64,000 nt of DNA from Hybos culiciformis (GCA_964007475.1 OZ023273.1:51980287-52044286), one strand, 5' to 3'; shown: positions 1-10,606, counted from the stretch's first letter. The notes: a model not told the origin generated them from the sequence alone. Made by a program: numbers and translations.

Positions 1-1420
1 TAGGTTAATAGAAAATAAGAAAAGTTAAGAAAGTATGAAGTACTAAGTTTAATCAAAACTTGTTTGTTTCTTTTTCTAGATATAGAAATCTTATTTTATT
101 TTTATCCCTCTTAAAAAACTGAGAAAAATATTTTAATCGATTAATTTTTATTTTGATTAAGGTATTTATTTAAATTTATTTGTCAGAACATTTAAATTTA
201 TTTGTCAGATTTATTTTTTATTTTTTATTTTTTTTATTTCGTTGTTTAAATCTGATCTTTCCCCTATTTCCAATTATCATTTCTTCACTATAATACATAA
301 AATAACTATATAAAAAAAAATTATTTATTCACAGTTTATATTTACAGTATATATTTGTATGTACATATATAATTTTAATCTTATAAAATTACTTAAGGAT
401 TAACAAAATTATCCTGCTGGGGCGAAAAAATAATTTCTTTTATGAAACATTTAAGCATTTGCATTTGCCAAAATATATATTTACTTTGTATTTTGTTAAA
501 AATTGTAGATGTATGATTTCGACTATTTCATGATTATGATCCATATTTAAAATTAAACTATAACCAACAAGAGTGTTTTCGAAATTATTTAAAAGAAATT
601 GTGAGATTTGTTTTCGGTCCGTCTTTAAACAAAGTTTTTTTTTAGAAATAGAAGAATTATAAAAACATAGGTTTGTAAAATAAATTGATCCTTAAAGAAG
701 TATGTAGAACATACGTATATAAAAAATGTTTTTTGCTGTAAATTTACATGAATTCAATATTCTGCCTCTAAATTTATTTGGGAAATTCGAAACAAAACAA
801 CTGATAAATTGTTAATAAATAATTTATATTATAATTCGGGTACCGAATAAAATAGTTTCGTCTTCGAAAATAAAAATTATAGGTTTAGATAAATATGTTT
901 TTTTAAATTTTTAATAAATTAAAAATTAATTTTAAGTAATAAAATATTGAAAAATATTTTTAAATAATGAAAATTTCGTAAACGAAAAAATTAATTTTAA
1001 TGTAATAAAAAAAAAAAAAAAAATTTTTTTTTAAGGTAGTGATGTATGCCAAAAAGTTGATTCTACAATTATATTCTTTTTCAATCATTTTGAGCGGGGC
1101 AATGAATGGGATTCCCTGCTTTCAGAACTAATTTAAGTCCAAATAAGTGGACATACAATGTTTCTGCCGGTAAAAAAATACGTTAGATATGGGATTATTT
1201 TGTACTTACCTGTTTTGAACACGAAAAACAATTTAAACAAACACGTGTTTTTGCACACACATCAGGAACCGTACTGACTAGCTAATAAGAAAATAAAACA
1301 GTTTTTAAAAAAAATGGACTTAGAATAGTTCTGATCTCAGGCGAAGATATGTACATATATTTAAAAGTTTGGATATTAATACTTCTATCAAGAAAAGAAG
1401 AAAAAATTTCAAACTTAAAT
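1..1420. other. AT-rich non-coding stretch
   Basis: No credible coding region is visible. The stretch is dominated by A/T runs. On the minus strand a good splice-donor-like sequence (CAG|GTAAGTAC, around 1202-1213) follows a short segment containing an ACACGTGT E-box-like palindrome (around 1241-1248). It could be a non-coding exon end of a minus-strand transcript, but one donor match in 1.4 kb is weak evidence. Confidence 0.5.
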
Positions 1421-1424
1421 ATAT

Positions 1425-1704
1425 ATGTTACGGGAAATGTGCGAATTCCGGTAAATGTGAGTTTAAAAACCACATTTACCGGAATTCGCACATTTCCCGT
1501 AACATATTTGCGCGCGCCGCAAATCCCACTGACCGACCACCAGTTCGCCCGCCCGCCACCCCGCACTCCCCTATTTGGATAAGGGGTACCCCCTCTACGC
1601 CCTCCGCAAAAATGGAGCCAATCGGGCCGGTAAATGTACTGTAATATTGACATTTACCAAAAGTAAACTCACATTTACCGGAATTCGCACATTTCCCGTA
1701 ACAT
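1425..1704. mobile_element. Foldback/MITE-like inverted-repeat element with three terminal-repeat copies
   Basis: A 41 bp arm starting ATGTTACGGGAAATGTGCGA (1425-1465) is repeated perfectly in inverse at 1664-1704. A further inverse copy of 35 bp of the same arm sits at 1471-1505, right beside the left arm, so 1425-1505 alone can form a long hairpin. The interior (1506-1663) is strikingly GC-rich against its surroundings. It contains more copies of the ACATTTACC motif in both directions (about 1629 and 1650). Both flanks are ATAT, so the target duplication may be ATAT or TA. No transposase is encoded. The superfamily is not recognised. Confidence 0.75.
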
Positions 1705-1708
1705 ATAT

Positions 1709-4591
1709 AACAAAAAAGAAATTATGTTTCATCTAATATTCTTAATCGCAATAATTTTCATTTTGTTTTTTTGCTTTGCTGAAAATATACTTTTTACGTA
1801 AATACATATATTATTTATATTAATTGTAGTCGCAGATAAATTTTTGTTTTTCTTATTCCAATATGCAATATAAAACTTTTTTCCTTGAAAACTTAATATC
1901 ACCATCTCATCAATATTAAATCTTAAATACAAAAAAATGTATATTATATGTATGTACTTGTACATATAACATAAATATATATATATATATAAATATGCAT
2001 TAGATATATGTATAGAATAGAAATAAAAATAATACCTACAAAAAAAAAAAAAAAAAAAAATAAAGAATAAAGAACTCATAATCGTTTCACTCTAAATTTA
2101 CAGGTTATGTCTATGTGGAAAAGAAATAAAAAAATAAAAATGAAAGAAAAATGAAAAATTTTATAGTTCACACAACTTTCTCTTGTTTTTCATTATGAAC
2201 CGAAATTAATACAATAAAAAAATCTCTAGCAATTTATATTTCTGAAACAAAAGAAAATAAAATTTTTCAAATGTCTGCGCATGAATGCACTTAAAAATTA
2301 TCCTTCTTACATTTATTTTTTTTATTTTATTTTATTTTTTTTTTTGAAAATTTCCACCGGAAAAAAAAACTAAACCAAATTGAAAATAAATATTTTTTAT
2401 ATTTTATTGCAGCACAAACCAGGTTAAAAAATTACAGTGAGAATTGAGCGAATGCTCAAATAAAATTGACAGTTGGATACAAAAAAAATAAAATAAAAGA
2501 AAATTAGAAAAATACCTTGAAAAATGATTTTCTTTTAGATTTGTTGTTTTTTTTTCTATCTTCTCATTAGTTTTCTTAAGGGTAGTTTTTAAGCACCACC
2601 TTTTATCCCTTATTGGATTTCTTTCTTGAAAGCCACAAATTTATTGCTTCTGCAAAATTTTAAATGTATGTGTTTGAAAAATTTTCAAATAGAAAAAACC
2701 ACGCCCCATGTGTAAAAGTTGTATTCGTCTCCCCTATTTTTGTTTATTTATTTTTAAGTTTTTTTTCCTTTATATAGTTTGCATATTCATAATAATATGA
2801 AAATGTTTAAATTTACCCCTTTTCTCTTTTTAGTGAAAAAAAAAAAAATTAAAAAGCTAAATAAAATAAATAAAAAAAAAAAACAAATGATTTAAAAAAA
2901 AAAAATTTCTTTTAATGTTAATATGTTTTAAAAGGACAATTATATGGTATTAAATTTGTACATATTATGTAGTTTTACTTATATAGGTTCAAATCATTTC
3001 CCTATCGGGCACGAAATATGTAAAAAAAGATAAAATATCTTAATTCTTTTATCAAAATTCACTTTAAAAAAATTTTACTAAGGACAGTGATTTCTTTAGA
3101 CATTGGAAAAAATTCTTGAAAAAAATTTAATCCTTAAAAAAATTGTAATTACATAAAATTTTTTTTAAAAAAGTCAAAGAGTGAATTGAATTTTTATAAA
3201 AAAATTTTTAAGTTTGCCTTGTACGAATTTTGTCCTTTTTAAATTTTTTCTATGGTGAATTTTGTCAATAATGTCCTTTGCCCATCTTCAATTTTGTTCT
3301 TAAAGAAATTTAGAAACAGAATTAAAAATTTTGGAATGAGGAATAGAGTACCGAAACGATCCCTAATTTTGGGTGTTTGTCCAAAAAATCCAATTATTCG
3401 AATAAGCGAATTTGTTGTGATGTAAATTATTATTTCTTCTGTTGTTCTCTTTTGTCAATCGACAGAATATTTTTGTTTTAATTTAGGAATTTATTTTCTT
3501 AAAAACTACATTTTTAAATGTTTTTAAAACTTTTCTGTCGGAAAGTAGAGTAGTGAGAAGCGAAAAGCATTAAAACTAGTGACTACGTAGAGTTTAATGT
3601 GAAATTTAAATACATTAACATCCTACCGTCTTAAAATTCATAGTCTGTTTTTTGAATATTTTTGAATATTTATTTGTTGTATGTATTACATAATTTATAA
3701 ACATTTTTTTTTTTGAATTTTTATCAAAATTAGAGTCTAATCCTAATAATTTAGTGCTAATCCGAAATTTGTGTTCGTATTAATTATGTAACGTATAAAT
3801 AAATTTTAGAAATATTAAAGTTTTACCTGAGTGTATGTTATATTAACATAATATAAAAAATAATCATAAATTAAATTGTAATATATTTTTTTTCTGCAGA
3901 TTATTAAATAAGTTCTTGTGGTATTTGTTAAAAATTGGCAATAAACTTATTATAGGTATTTGTGTTCTGTTTTATTGTTAGGGGTGAATTGCTTAAATGC
4001 TTTTTTGCTTTTAAAGAAAAAAATAAATAAATTGATTATTTCTGTATATTTAATTTTATTTTGTAATTCGTTTTATAGACGATATTACTACATATAATAT
4101 GTTTATATGAATATTATTTTGTTATTATTGTAAAATATGTTTTTTTAGTCGTTTTTGGATAATGGGTTTATCATTTCATCACATACGGACACGTACATAC
4201 ATAGGTACATTATACTTAAATATATACCCTTTTCGTTATTATATTCGATATATATATATAGCATAGCACATTATGTGTGTGTACATGTATTTTACTAAAG
4301 ACTAAACAATTAAATATTTTTGATAGCAATTGCTTAAACATTTTATGTATAGCTGTTTAAAATTTTTTTTTAACTTCTCATACGGGGATTAAAAAAAACA
4401 TTTTTTTTTGTAACAAAAATATGTATAGTTTTCTTTTTAAATGACTACTTATGGCTGTATATTCATGTTTTGTGAATTTTACAAAGTTTATATTATTTAA
4501 TTGTGCCACGATATAAAAACTCATATGTATTGTATGGATAAATTCGATTTAGCATTAAATTTATCAAAAAGAGATTAAAGATTCAAATATC
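1709..4591. other. AT-rich non-coding stretch upstream of the retrotransposon
   Basis: No gene is supported. It holds an (AT)n run near 1976-1991, a poly-A run at 2041-2060 and many shorter homopolymers. Short open frames here are homopolymer-driven, mostly Phe/Tyr/Lys, and have no recognisable domain. Confidence 0.5.
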
Positions 4592-4595
4592 AGTT
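4592..4595. repeat. Target-site duplication AGTT, left copy of the LTR retrotransposon
   Basis: AGTT directly precedes the 5' LTR. The same four bases follow the 3' LTR at 10603-10606. A 4 bp duplication is usual for Ty3/gypsy-type integration and fixes the element ends at 4596 and 10602. Confidence 0.8.
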
Positions 4596-5292
4596 TGTAA
4601 CAAGAATGTATTCTATTTTGTTATTTTATAATATTTTGTACACTTATGTTTTTAAAAATGAACTGTCAATTTAATTTTACGCCAAACGATTTTTACGCCA
4701 TCTATTAAATTTTGAATTAACTATTCCTACATCTAGTACTACAACGATCATATGTTTTGTATTGTTCTATTTTAATTGTAGACCTAGAACAAGGAAATTT
4801 AAAATTTAGAAAGTATAAAAAGAGGAACATTTTGAATTAATTTTTAATTCTCCCCTGTCATTTAACGTGTTACGACATCTTGGTGCCTTTCACGTGGTGA
4901 ACTAATATCTCTCGAAAATTAAGAATAATTTTTAAGTATTTTTCCCTGCTACGGAATTATCATCCGTTTGACGACATCTTTTTGTCTCTCACGAGGTAAT
5001 TTCTCCAGTAGGAACAAGTACTCGCGAGCATTAGCTATCTTTTTCTCAATCTAAAAGCCGTTTGGTACAACTACTCTTTCTTTTGGCCATACAGTGACCC
5101 TCTAATTATTATTGTTATTATTATTTTGTAAATATATATATGGATTATCATTATCATTTTGATTAAAATTATATGGTTTATTGAAAACTTTGTGTTATTA
5201 TTGAAGAACAAGGCCTGAATTTCCGAGCACAGAATCCACATTTCAAGGAAAAAGAGATAACATCTACTCTTTAAACAACACCCACCCTTATA
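4596..5292 (+). repeat. 5' long terminal repeat (697 bp)
   Basis: It begins TGTAAC and ends CCCTTATA. The same sequence recurs at 9906-10602 with one difference: A at 5097 here, C at 10407 there. A TATAAAA box at 4814-4820 is a plausible start-site signal. Two related segments beginning ACGACATCT lie about 100 bp apart (about 4873 and 4971). The near identity of the two LTRs means the insertion is recent. Confidence 0.95.
4814..4820 (+). promoter_or_regulatory. Probable TATA box of the retrotransposon LTR
   Basis: TATAAAA lies in the GC-richer context AAAGTATAAAAAGAGG about a third of the way into the LTR, where an LTR promoter would be expected. The identical copy in the 3' LTR is at 10124-10130. 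TATA-like strings are common in such AT-rich DNA, so this is tentative. Confidence 0.35.
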
Positions 5293-5293
5293 T

Positions 5294-5311
5294 TGGCGAC
5301 CCAACTTAGTG
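5294..5311 (+). other. Putative primer binding site of the retrotransposon
   Basis: It begins TGGCGACC one base after the 5' LTR. TGG is the complement of a tRNA CCA end. TGGCGACC-type sites are known in several insect Ty3/gypsy elements and are usually attributed to tRNA-Arg. The match beyond eight bases is unverified. Confidence 0.5.
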
Positions 5312-5325
5312 GCATCGAAAATTGA

Positions 5326-5523
5326 GAAATTTTTTTTAATCAATACAAGTTCGCATCGATTTTAGCAATTGAAGGTCTGAGAAGAAGTCAACGTATCCAA
5401 TTAGGATCAACTCGTCGATCAAAATCTGAGCATCAATCTAAGCTAGAATATCAATCAAAACCAGAATATCGATCTAAATCCGTATCAAAGTCATCAAATA
5501 GAAAACAATCTATTTCTTCTACA
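5326..5523 (+). other. Open frame upstream of the gag-pol ATG (66 codons, no ATG)
   Basis: Reading back from the ATG at 5524, the same frame has no stop until TGA at 5323-5325, just inside the 5' LTR. The implied peptide is basic and Ser-rich, with a repeating QSK-EYQSK-EYRSK pattern (about 5431-5490). That pattern looks like coding sequence rather than a random leader. There is no in-frame ATG. A CTG at 5377-5379 is one possible non-AUG start, and a spliced start is another. Confidence 0.4.
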
Positions 5524-8500
5524 ATGGCTCTTACAAATGAACAATTCGGAGAACTTCTACAGAAAATAAGTATTGCCAACACACCTCCTAAAAAAGGAAG
5601 CTTTAGTAATTGCACAGCTAGATTCAAAGGTGAGAGAAATCACAACAAAGTCGAGGATTTCATAAATACAGTTAATGTATTCAAAGATATTGAGAGTATA
5701 GATGCAAACGAAGCTATTCGTGGAATAGCCCTGTTGTTTGAAGATCACGCAGCTACTTGGTGGCAAGGCGTCAAAGATGAAGCAGCAACATGGGAAGATG
5801 TTCTTAATTTATTGCGGCATGCATTTGCACCAGCTAAAACAGCTTCAAGAATTTATTTAGATATTTTTGAAGTCAAACAAAAAGCAAACGAATCTATAGA
5901 TGATTTCATTTGTGTCAAAAGAGCACTATTCGCACAACTTCCTTCAAATAATAAACACTTAGAAGTAGTTCAGTTAGACATGGTTTATGGTTTGCTTAAA
6001 CTTCAAATTAGAGAATCCGTTCCAAGATCCAGTTTCAGCACTTATCAAGAGTTACTTAAGTTAGCTAGATCAGTAGAAATGACAATTCTGGAAAAGCATA
6101 GTCAACATCAAGATTTTGAAACAAAAGAGTCCAAGGATAGCGAAAAGTTTGAAAAGAAAAGGCCTCGATGTAACTATTGCAAACATTTTGGTCATTCTAT
6201 CAATGAGTGCAAGAAAAAAGAAAAAGCTGATCAAAAGAAAGCTCAAACATCTACTGAACAAAAATCTACTCTTTCGTGTTATGGTTGTAGCGCTCCTGGT
6301 TTTTATCGGTCAAACTGCCCTAATTGCAATAAAACATCACCTCAAGTTCCAGAAAATATTTCATTCAATTATTTCAAACCAAATCTCGGTACATCTCTTC
6401 CAACAATCCCAATATCAATACATGGTGAAACTGGCCTCGCTCATTTAGATACAGCAGCTCGTACTAGTGTTGCAGGAAGACAGCTTTTCGTACATCTTTT
6501 GAAAAACCAAACCAAATTCAAAAAAGTTCACGCTGACGTAACATTAGCTGATGGTATCTCGAAATATAAGCAGATTTACACAACGGAAGTTCAAATCATT
6601 ATAGGTAATCGCTTAAAGAAAATCAAGTTTGTTGCTCTACCAGAAGCAACCGACAATCGTTCCTTAATAGGTATCGATTTCCTGGAAGAAAATGGTGTAG
6701 TAATGGATTTAGCCCAAAGATGTTGGTACTATGCTGATGATCCATCGAAAAAATTCGATTTTTATGATACCAGCAATATAACTATTACTATTAAAACTCC
6801 ACCATCGCAAGAAATAATGCATCCATCATTGGAGGAATCTCCTAGTTCTAAAATAGCAGCAGAAACTTCAGCATTTTTAGCATGGTTCGACAAAAAATCT
6901 TCAATCAGTCCACTTAAAAGAACACCAGAACATCCACGACGTCCAGCAAAGAGAGGAAGCATAATGCCAAAACAATTAACACAAGACGATTGTATTGATT
7001 CCGAAATTGAAGATTGGTATCCATTAGATGAATCCTTCAATCTCTTTAGCATTTATCTACAACTTCGAGCGGATGAAGGTATGGATTTAAAAGAAGATCA
7101 AAAAGTTATTTTGAATTCTTTATTGAAGAAAAATGTTGATCTGTTTAATACAATTGGTCCACCCACGCCTTATGCTGAACATCGCATTGACACAGCCGAT
7201 CATAAACCTGTTGCTACAACTCCATATAGATTATCTCCCGTAAGAAAAGTTCAATTGCAAAACGAACTTTCCAAAATGTTAGAAAATGATATTATAGAGG
7301 AATGTGAATCCGCATGGGCAGCTCCAGTAGTTCTAGTCCCAAAAAGAGACGGAGGCATACGCGTTTGTATCGACTACAGACAACTTAATAGTATAACGAA
7401 ACCAGATATTTATCCTTTACCGAGAATAGATGATTTATTACACTCAACTAAAGTAACACCTTATAAAACTACATTAGATCTTCAAACTGGATATTGGCAA
7501 ATAAAAGTGTCAGAATCTGACATAAATAAAACAGCTTTTATTACACCGTTTGGAATGTTCAGATTCAAGAGAATGCCATTTGGATTACGTAATGCTCCAA
7601 CGACATTCCAGAGACTAATGGACAGATTTCGTGTTGGATTGAGTAACATATTACTATTAATTTTCCTTGACGATCTTATCATTTGCTCAGCTACATTTGA
7701 AGAACACATCAACGACTTAAGAAGAGTCCTAGAAAGACTTCATTTATTCGGTTTGCGAATAAATAGAGAAAAATCAAAATTTTGTTGCTCAACAGTTAAA
7801 TACTTGGGTCATTTAATCACAAACAAAGGCATTCAAGTAGACCCCGACAAAACATCAGCAATAGCTAATCGTCCAGAACCCAAAAATCCAAAGCAGGTGC
7901 TTTCCTTTTTGCAAACATGTTCCTGGTACAGACGATTTATAGCCAACTTTGCAGATATTTCAAAATCATTGAGTAACTTAACGAAGAAGAATGCTATCTG
8001 GAAATGGGATCAAGAAGAAAAAGAAGCGTTTCAAAAATTAAAGAAAATTTTAATAACAGCGCCAATCCTCCAGCAAGCACAAGATAATCAGCCATTCTTA
8101 TTAAAAACAGATGCCAGTAATTATGCTCTTGGGGCAGTTCTAGTCCAGGGGGAGGGAGCAGATGAGCATGTTATAGAATACGCCAGCCGATTGCTTTCAA
8201 GTTCTGAAAGAAATTATTCCACCACTGAAAGAGAAGCCTTAGCCATAGTTTGGGCCGTTTCCAAATTTAGAGGATACATTGAAGGTTCCGAGCAAATCAA
8301 ATTACTGACAGACCACCAACCATTACGTTGGCTAATGAATTTAAAATCACCTACAGGAAGACTCGCACGTTGGGCCCTCCAACTGCAACCATATAATATT
8401 AAAATTTCATACACTCCTGGTAAAACTAACGTAGTAGCCGATTCATTATCTAGACCACCTTGTGAAAATATTGAATCCAACCATGATTTAATGACATGCC

Positions 8501-9858
8501 AAATATGTACAGTTCAAATCGACTTTCCATCAAAATCCGCTCAAAAAATACGTGAAGAGCAATTGCAAGACGAACAAATCAAAAAAATCATTGAGTCATT
8601 TGAAGCTAATGATGAAAATATCAACCGATGGGTTATAAGAGGATACATTATGAATAATGGCATACTCTATCGATATTCAACCGAATCAGAATCAGAAGAT
8701 GCTCAATTGTTTGTTCCAGAAAAGCAGCGTACAGAGATACTACAAAGTTACCATAATGCATCAACAGCTGGTCATTATGGCATTGAACGTACAATAGCAC
8801 GAATTTCATCACGATATTATTGGCCGAAAATGAGAAAAGATATTACAGCTCATATAGGTAATTGCATCGATTGTCAACGGTATAAACCTACAAATCTTAA
8901 ACCAGCCGGATTATTACAAACAGTGTCAAGTCACAAACGATTCGAAATTTTAGCAGTAGATTTATTTGGTCCTCTACCTCCAACTGATGAAGGTTACACA
9001 ACAATTTTAATTGCCGAAGACTTAGCCAGTAGATGGGTTGAGTTATTTCCATTAAAAGAAGCAACCGCCGAAAATTGTGCAGTAACACTTTTTCATGAAG
9101 TATTTTTGCGTTATGGATGTCCACGCCGACTAAGAAGTGATAATGGTTCCCAATTTATATCAGCCCTAATGCAGCAATTAGTTTATTGTCTAGGAATACA
9201 GTCTGATTATACACCATATTATTACCCGCAAGCCAATCCAGTCGAACGCAAGAATCGAGATTTAAAGACACAACTTGGAATATTGGTTCAAGAAAATCAT
9301 AACACTTGGGCACAATATTTACCATCAATTCGATACTCAATGAATACAGCGAAATGTGATTCCACTGGTTATTCACCAGCTTACATAACATTTGGCCGTG
9401 ACCTACGTACTTATGATGATGTTAATCACGATTTACGAAAAATCACCGAAGTTGAAAATTTCATTCCACAAATTACGCCAAAATTATTAAATCTAGCCAC
9501 TATTCTTGAAAAAGCTAGAGAAACCACTGAAAAAGTTCAAGACCATAACAAAGCAATTGTTGATAAAAAACGAAGATCACAAACAAAATTAAAAGTAAAT
9601 GATCAAGTTTTAGTTACCACACATGTATTAAGTAATGCATCAAAGAATATTTCATCGAAATTTGTTCCAAAACGAGATGGGCCTTACACTATTGTTCAAA
9701 AAATTGGTTCAACTTGTTATCAAATTGCCAACAAAAATGCCCTAGATGTACCACTGGGAACGTATCATGCATCAGCATTAACAAAATATAAAGGTACAAC
9801 AATAACAGATCCAGTCCAACCTCTTCGCAGACCAGGTAGACCAAAGAAGAAGACATAA
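5524..9858 (+). CDS. Gag-Pol polyprotein of a Ty3/gypsy-type retrotransposon (1444 aa)
   Basis: One uninterrupted frame encodes capsid and enzymes, with no frameshift between gag and pol. A gag domain (about residues 30-190) is followed by a CCHC zinc knuckle (C216, C219, H224, C229). A second box has Phe in place of His (C252, C255, F260, C265). The aspartic protease has DTAA at D309 and a later LIGIDFL (from 381). Reverse transcriptase has VPKRDGG near 605 and FLDD at 714-717. RNase H shows D863, the TERE motif (E902/E904) and D930. Integrase has an HHCC zinc site (H1077, H1084, C1114, C1117), catalytic D1146, D1206 and E1241, and a GPY motif at 1386-1388. The tail ends in a basic GRP motif resembling an AT-hook. 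No chromodomain or env is seen. The ATG at 5524 is the first in frame, but the frame is open upstream. Every expected catalytic residue is present. Confidence 0.95.
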   Translation: MALTNEQFGELLQKISIANTPPKKGSFSNCTARFKGERNHNKVEDFINTVNVFKDIESIDANEAIRGIALLFEDHAATWWQGVKDEAATWEDVLNLLRHAFAPAKTASRIYLDIFEVKQKANESIDDFICVKRALFAQLPSNNKHLEVVQLDMVYGLLKLQIRESVPRSSFSTYQELLKLARSVEMTILEKHSQHQDFETKESKDSEKFEKKRPRCNYCKHFGHSINECKKKEKADQKKAQTSTEQKSTLSCYGCSAPGFYRSNCPNCNKTSPQVPENISFNYFKPNLGTSLPTIPISIHGETGLAHLDTAARTSVAGRQLFVHLLKNQTKFKKVHADVTLADGISKYKQIYTTEVQIIIGNRLKKIKFVALPEATDNRSLIGIDFLEENGVVMDLAQRCWYYADDPSKKFDFYDTSNITITIKTPPSQEIMHPSLEESPSSKIAAETSAFLAWFDKKSSISPLKRTPEHPRRPAKRGSIMPKQLTQDDCIDSEIEDWYPLDESFNLFSIYLQLRADEGMDLKEDQKVILNSLLKKNVDLFNTIGPPTPYAEHRIDTADHKPVATTPYRLSPVRKVQLQNELSKMLENDIIEECESAWAAPVVLVPKRDGGIRVCIDYRQLNSITKPDIYPLPRIDDLLHSTKVTPYKTTLDLQTGYWQIKVSESDINKTAFITPFGMFRFKRMPFGLRNAPTTFQRLMDRFRVGLSNILLLIFLDDLIICSATFEEHINDLRRVLERLHLFGLRINREKSKFCCSTVKYLGHLITNKGIQVDPDKTSAIANRPEPKNPKQVLSFLQTCSWYRRFIANFADISKSLSNLTKKNAIWKWDQEEKEAFQKLKKILITAPILQQAQDNQPFLLKTDASNYALGAVLVQGEGADEHVIEYASRLLSSSERNYSTTEREALAIVWAVSKFRGYIEGSEQIKLLTDHQPLRWLMNLKSPTGRLARWALQLQPYNIKISYTPGKTNVVADSLSRPPCENIESNHDLMTCQICTVQIDFPSKSAQKIREEQLQDEQIKKIIESFEANDENINRWVIRGYIMNNGILYRYSTESESEDAQLFVPEKQRTEILQSYHNASTAGHYGIERTIARISSRYYWPKMRKDITAHIGNCIDCQRYKPTNLKPAGLLQTVSSHKRFEILAVDLFGPLPPTDEGYTTILIAEDLASRWVELFPLKEATAENCAVTLFHEVFLRYGCPRRLRSDNGSQFISALMQQLVYCLGIQSDYTPYYYPQANPVERKNRDLKTQLGILVQENHNTWAQYLPSIRYSMNTAKCDSTGYSPAYITFGRDLRTYDDVNHDLRKITEVENFIPQITPKLLNLATILEKARETTEKVQDHNKAIVDKKRRSQTKLKVNDQVLVTTHVLSNASKNISSKFVPKRDGPYTIVQKIGSTCYQIANKNALDVPLGTYHASALTKYKGTTITDPVQPLRRPGRPKKKT

Positions 9859-9893
9859 TTATCCTGTCGCATCATCGGGACGATCTCAGCGCC

Positions 9894-9904
9894 AGAGGGG
9901 GAGA
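9894..9904 (+). other. Polypurine tract of the retrotransposon
   Basis: AGAGGGGGAGA lies one base before the 3' LTR, the normal site for plus-strand DNA priming in LTR elements. Confidence 0.85.
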
Positions 9905-9905
9905 T

Positions 9906-10602
9906 TGTAACAAGAATGTATTCTATTTTGTTATTTTATAATATTTTGTACACTTATGTTTTTAAAAATGAACTGTCAATTTAATTTTACGCCAAACGAT
10001 TTTTACGCCATCTATTAAATTTTGAATTAACTATTCCTACATCTAGTACTACAACGATCATATGTTTTGTATTGTTCTATTTTAATTGTAGACCTAGAAC
10101 AAGGAAATTTAAAATTTAGAAAGTATAAAAAGAGGAACATTTTGAATTAATTTTTAATTCTCCCCTGTCATTTAACGTGTTACGACATCTTGGTGCCTTT
10201 CACGTGGTGAACTAATATCTCTCGAAAATTAAGAATAATTTTTAAGTATTTTTCCCTGCTACGGAATTATCATCCGTTTGACGACATCTTTTTGTCTCTC
10301 ACGAGGTAATTTCTCCAGTAGGAACAAGTACTCGCGAGCATTAGCTATCTTTTTCTCAATCTAAAAGCCGTTTGGTACAACTACTCTTTCTTTTGGCCAT
10401 ACAGTGCCCCTCTAATTATTATTGTTATTATTATTTTGTAAATATATATATGGATTATCATTATCATTTTGATTAAAATTATATGGTTTATTGAAAACTT
10501 TGTGTTATTATTGAAGAACAAGGCCTGAATTTCCGAGCACAGAATCCACATTTCAAGGAAAAAGAGATAACATCTACTCTTTAAACAACACCCACCCTTA
10601 TA
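9906..10602 (+). repeat. 3' long terminal repeat (697 bp)
   Basis: This is a copy of 4596-5292 with a constant offset of 5310 bases, no indels, and a single substitution (C at 10407). It is followed by AGTT at 10603-10606, the right target duplication. Confidence 0.95.
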
Positions 10603-10606
10603 AGTT
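10603..10606. repeat. Target-site duplication AGTT, right copy
   Basis: It is identical to 4592-4595 and abuts the end of the 3' LTR. Confidence 0.8.

Larger units (their letters stand above)
4596..10602 (+). mobile_element. Complete Ty3/gypsy-type LTR retrotransposon (6007 bp), intact and young
   Basis: All parts are visible in order: target duplication, 697 bp LTR, primer-binding-site-like TGGCGACC just inside the 5' LTR, one long gag-pol frame, purine tract, 3' LTR and target duplication. The pol order protease, reverse transcriptase, RNase H, integrase is that of Ty3/gypsy (Metaviridae). There is no env: only 47 bp separate the pol stop from the 3' LTR. One LTR mismatch in 697 bp and an unbroken 1444-codon frame suggest recent movement. 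Whether it is still active cannot be told from sequence alone. The exact lineage is not assigned. Confidence 0.95.

Noticed and set aside
1282..1653. Frames of about 77-123 codons on both strands over the foldback element
   Set aside because: They are produced by the inverted repeat and the GC-rich core; no domain, and the same repeat is translated in both directions.
9859..9905. An env gene after pol
   Set aside because: Only 47 bp lie between the pol stop and the 3' LTR, so there is no room for one.
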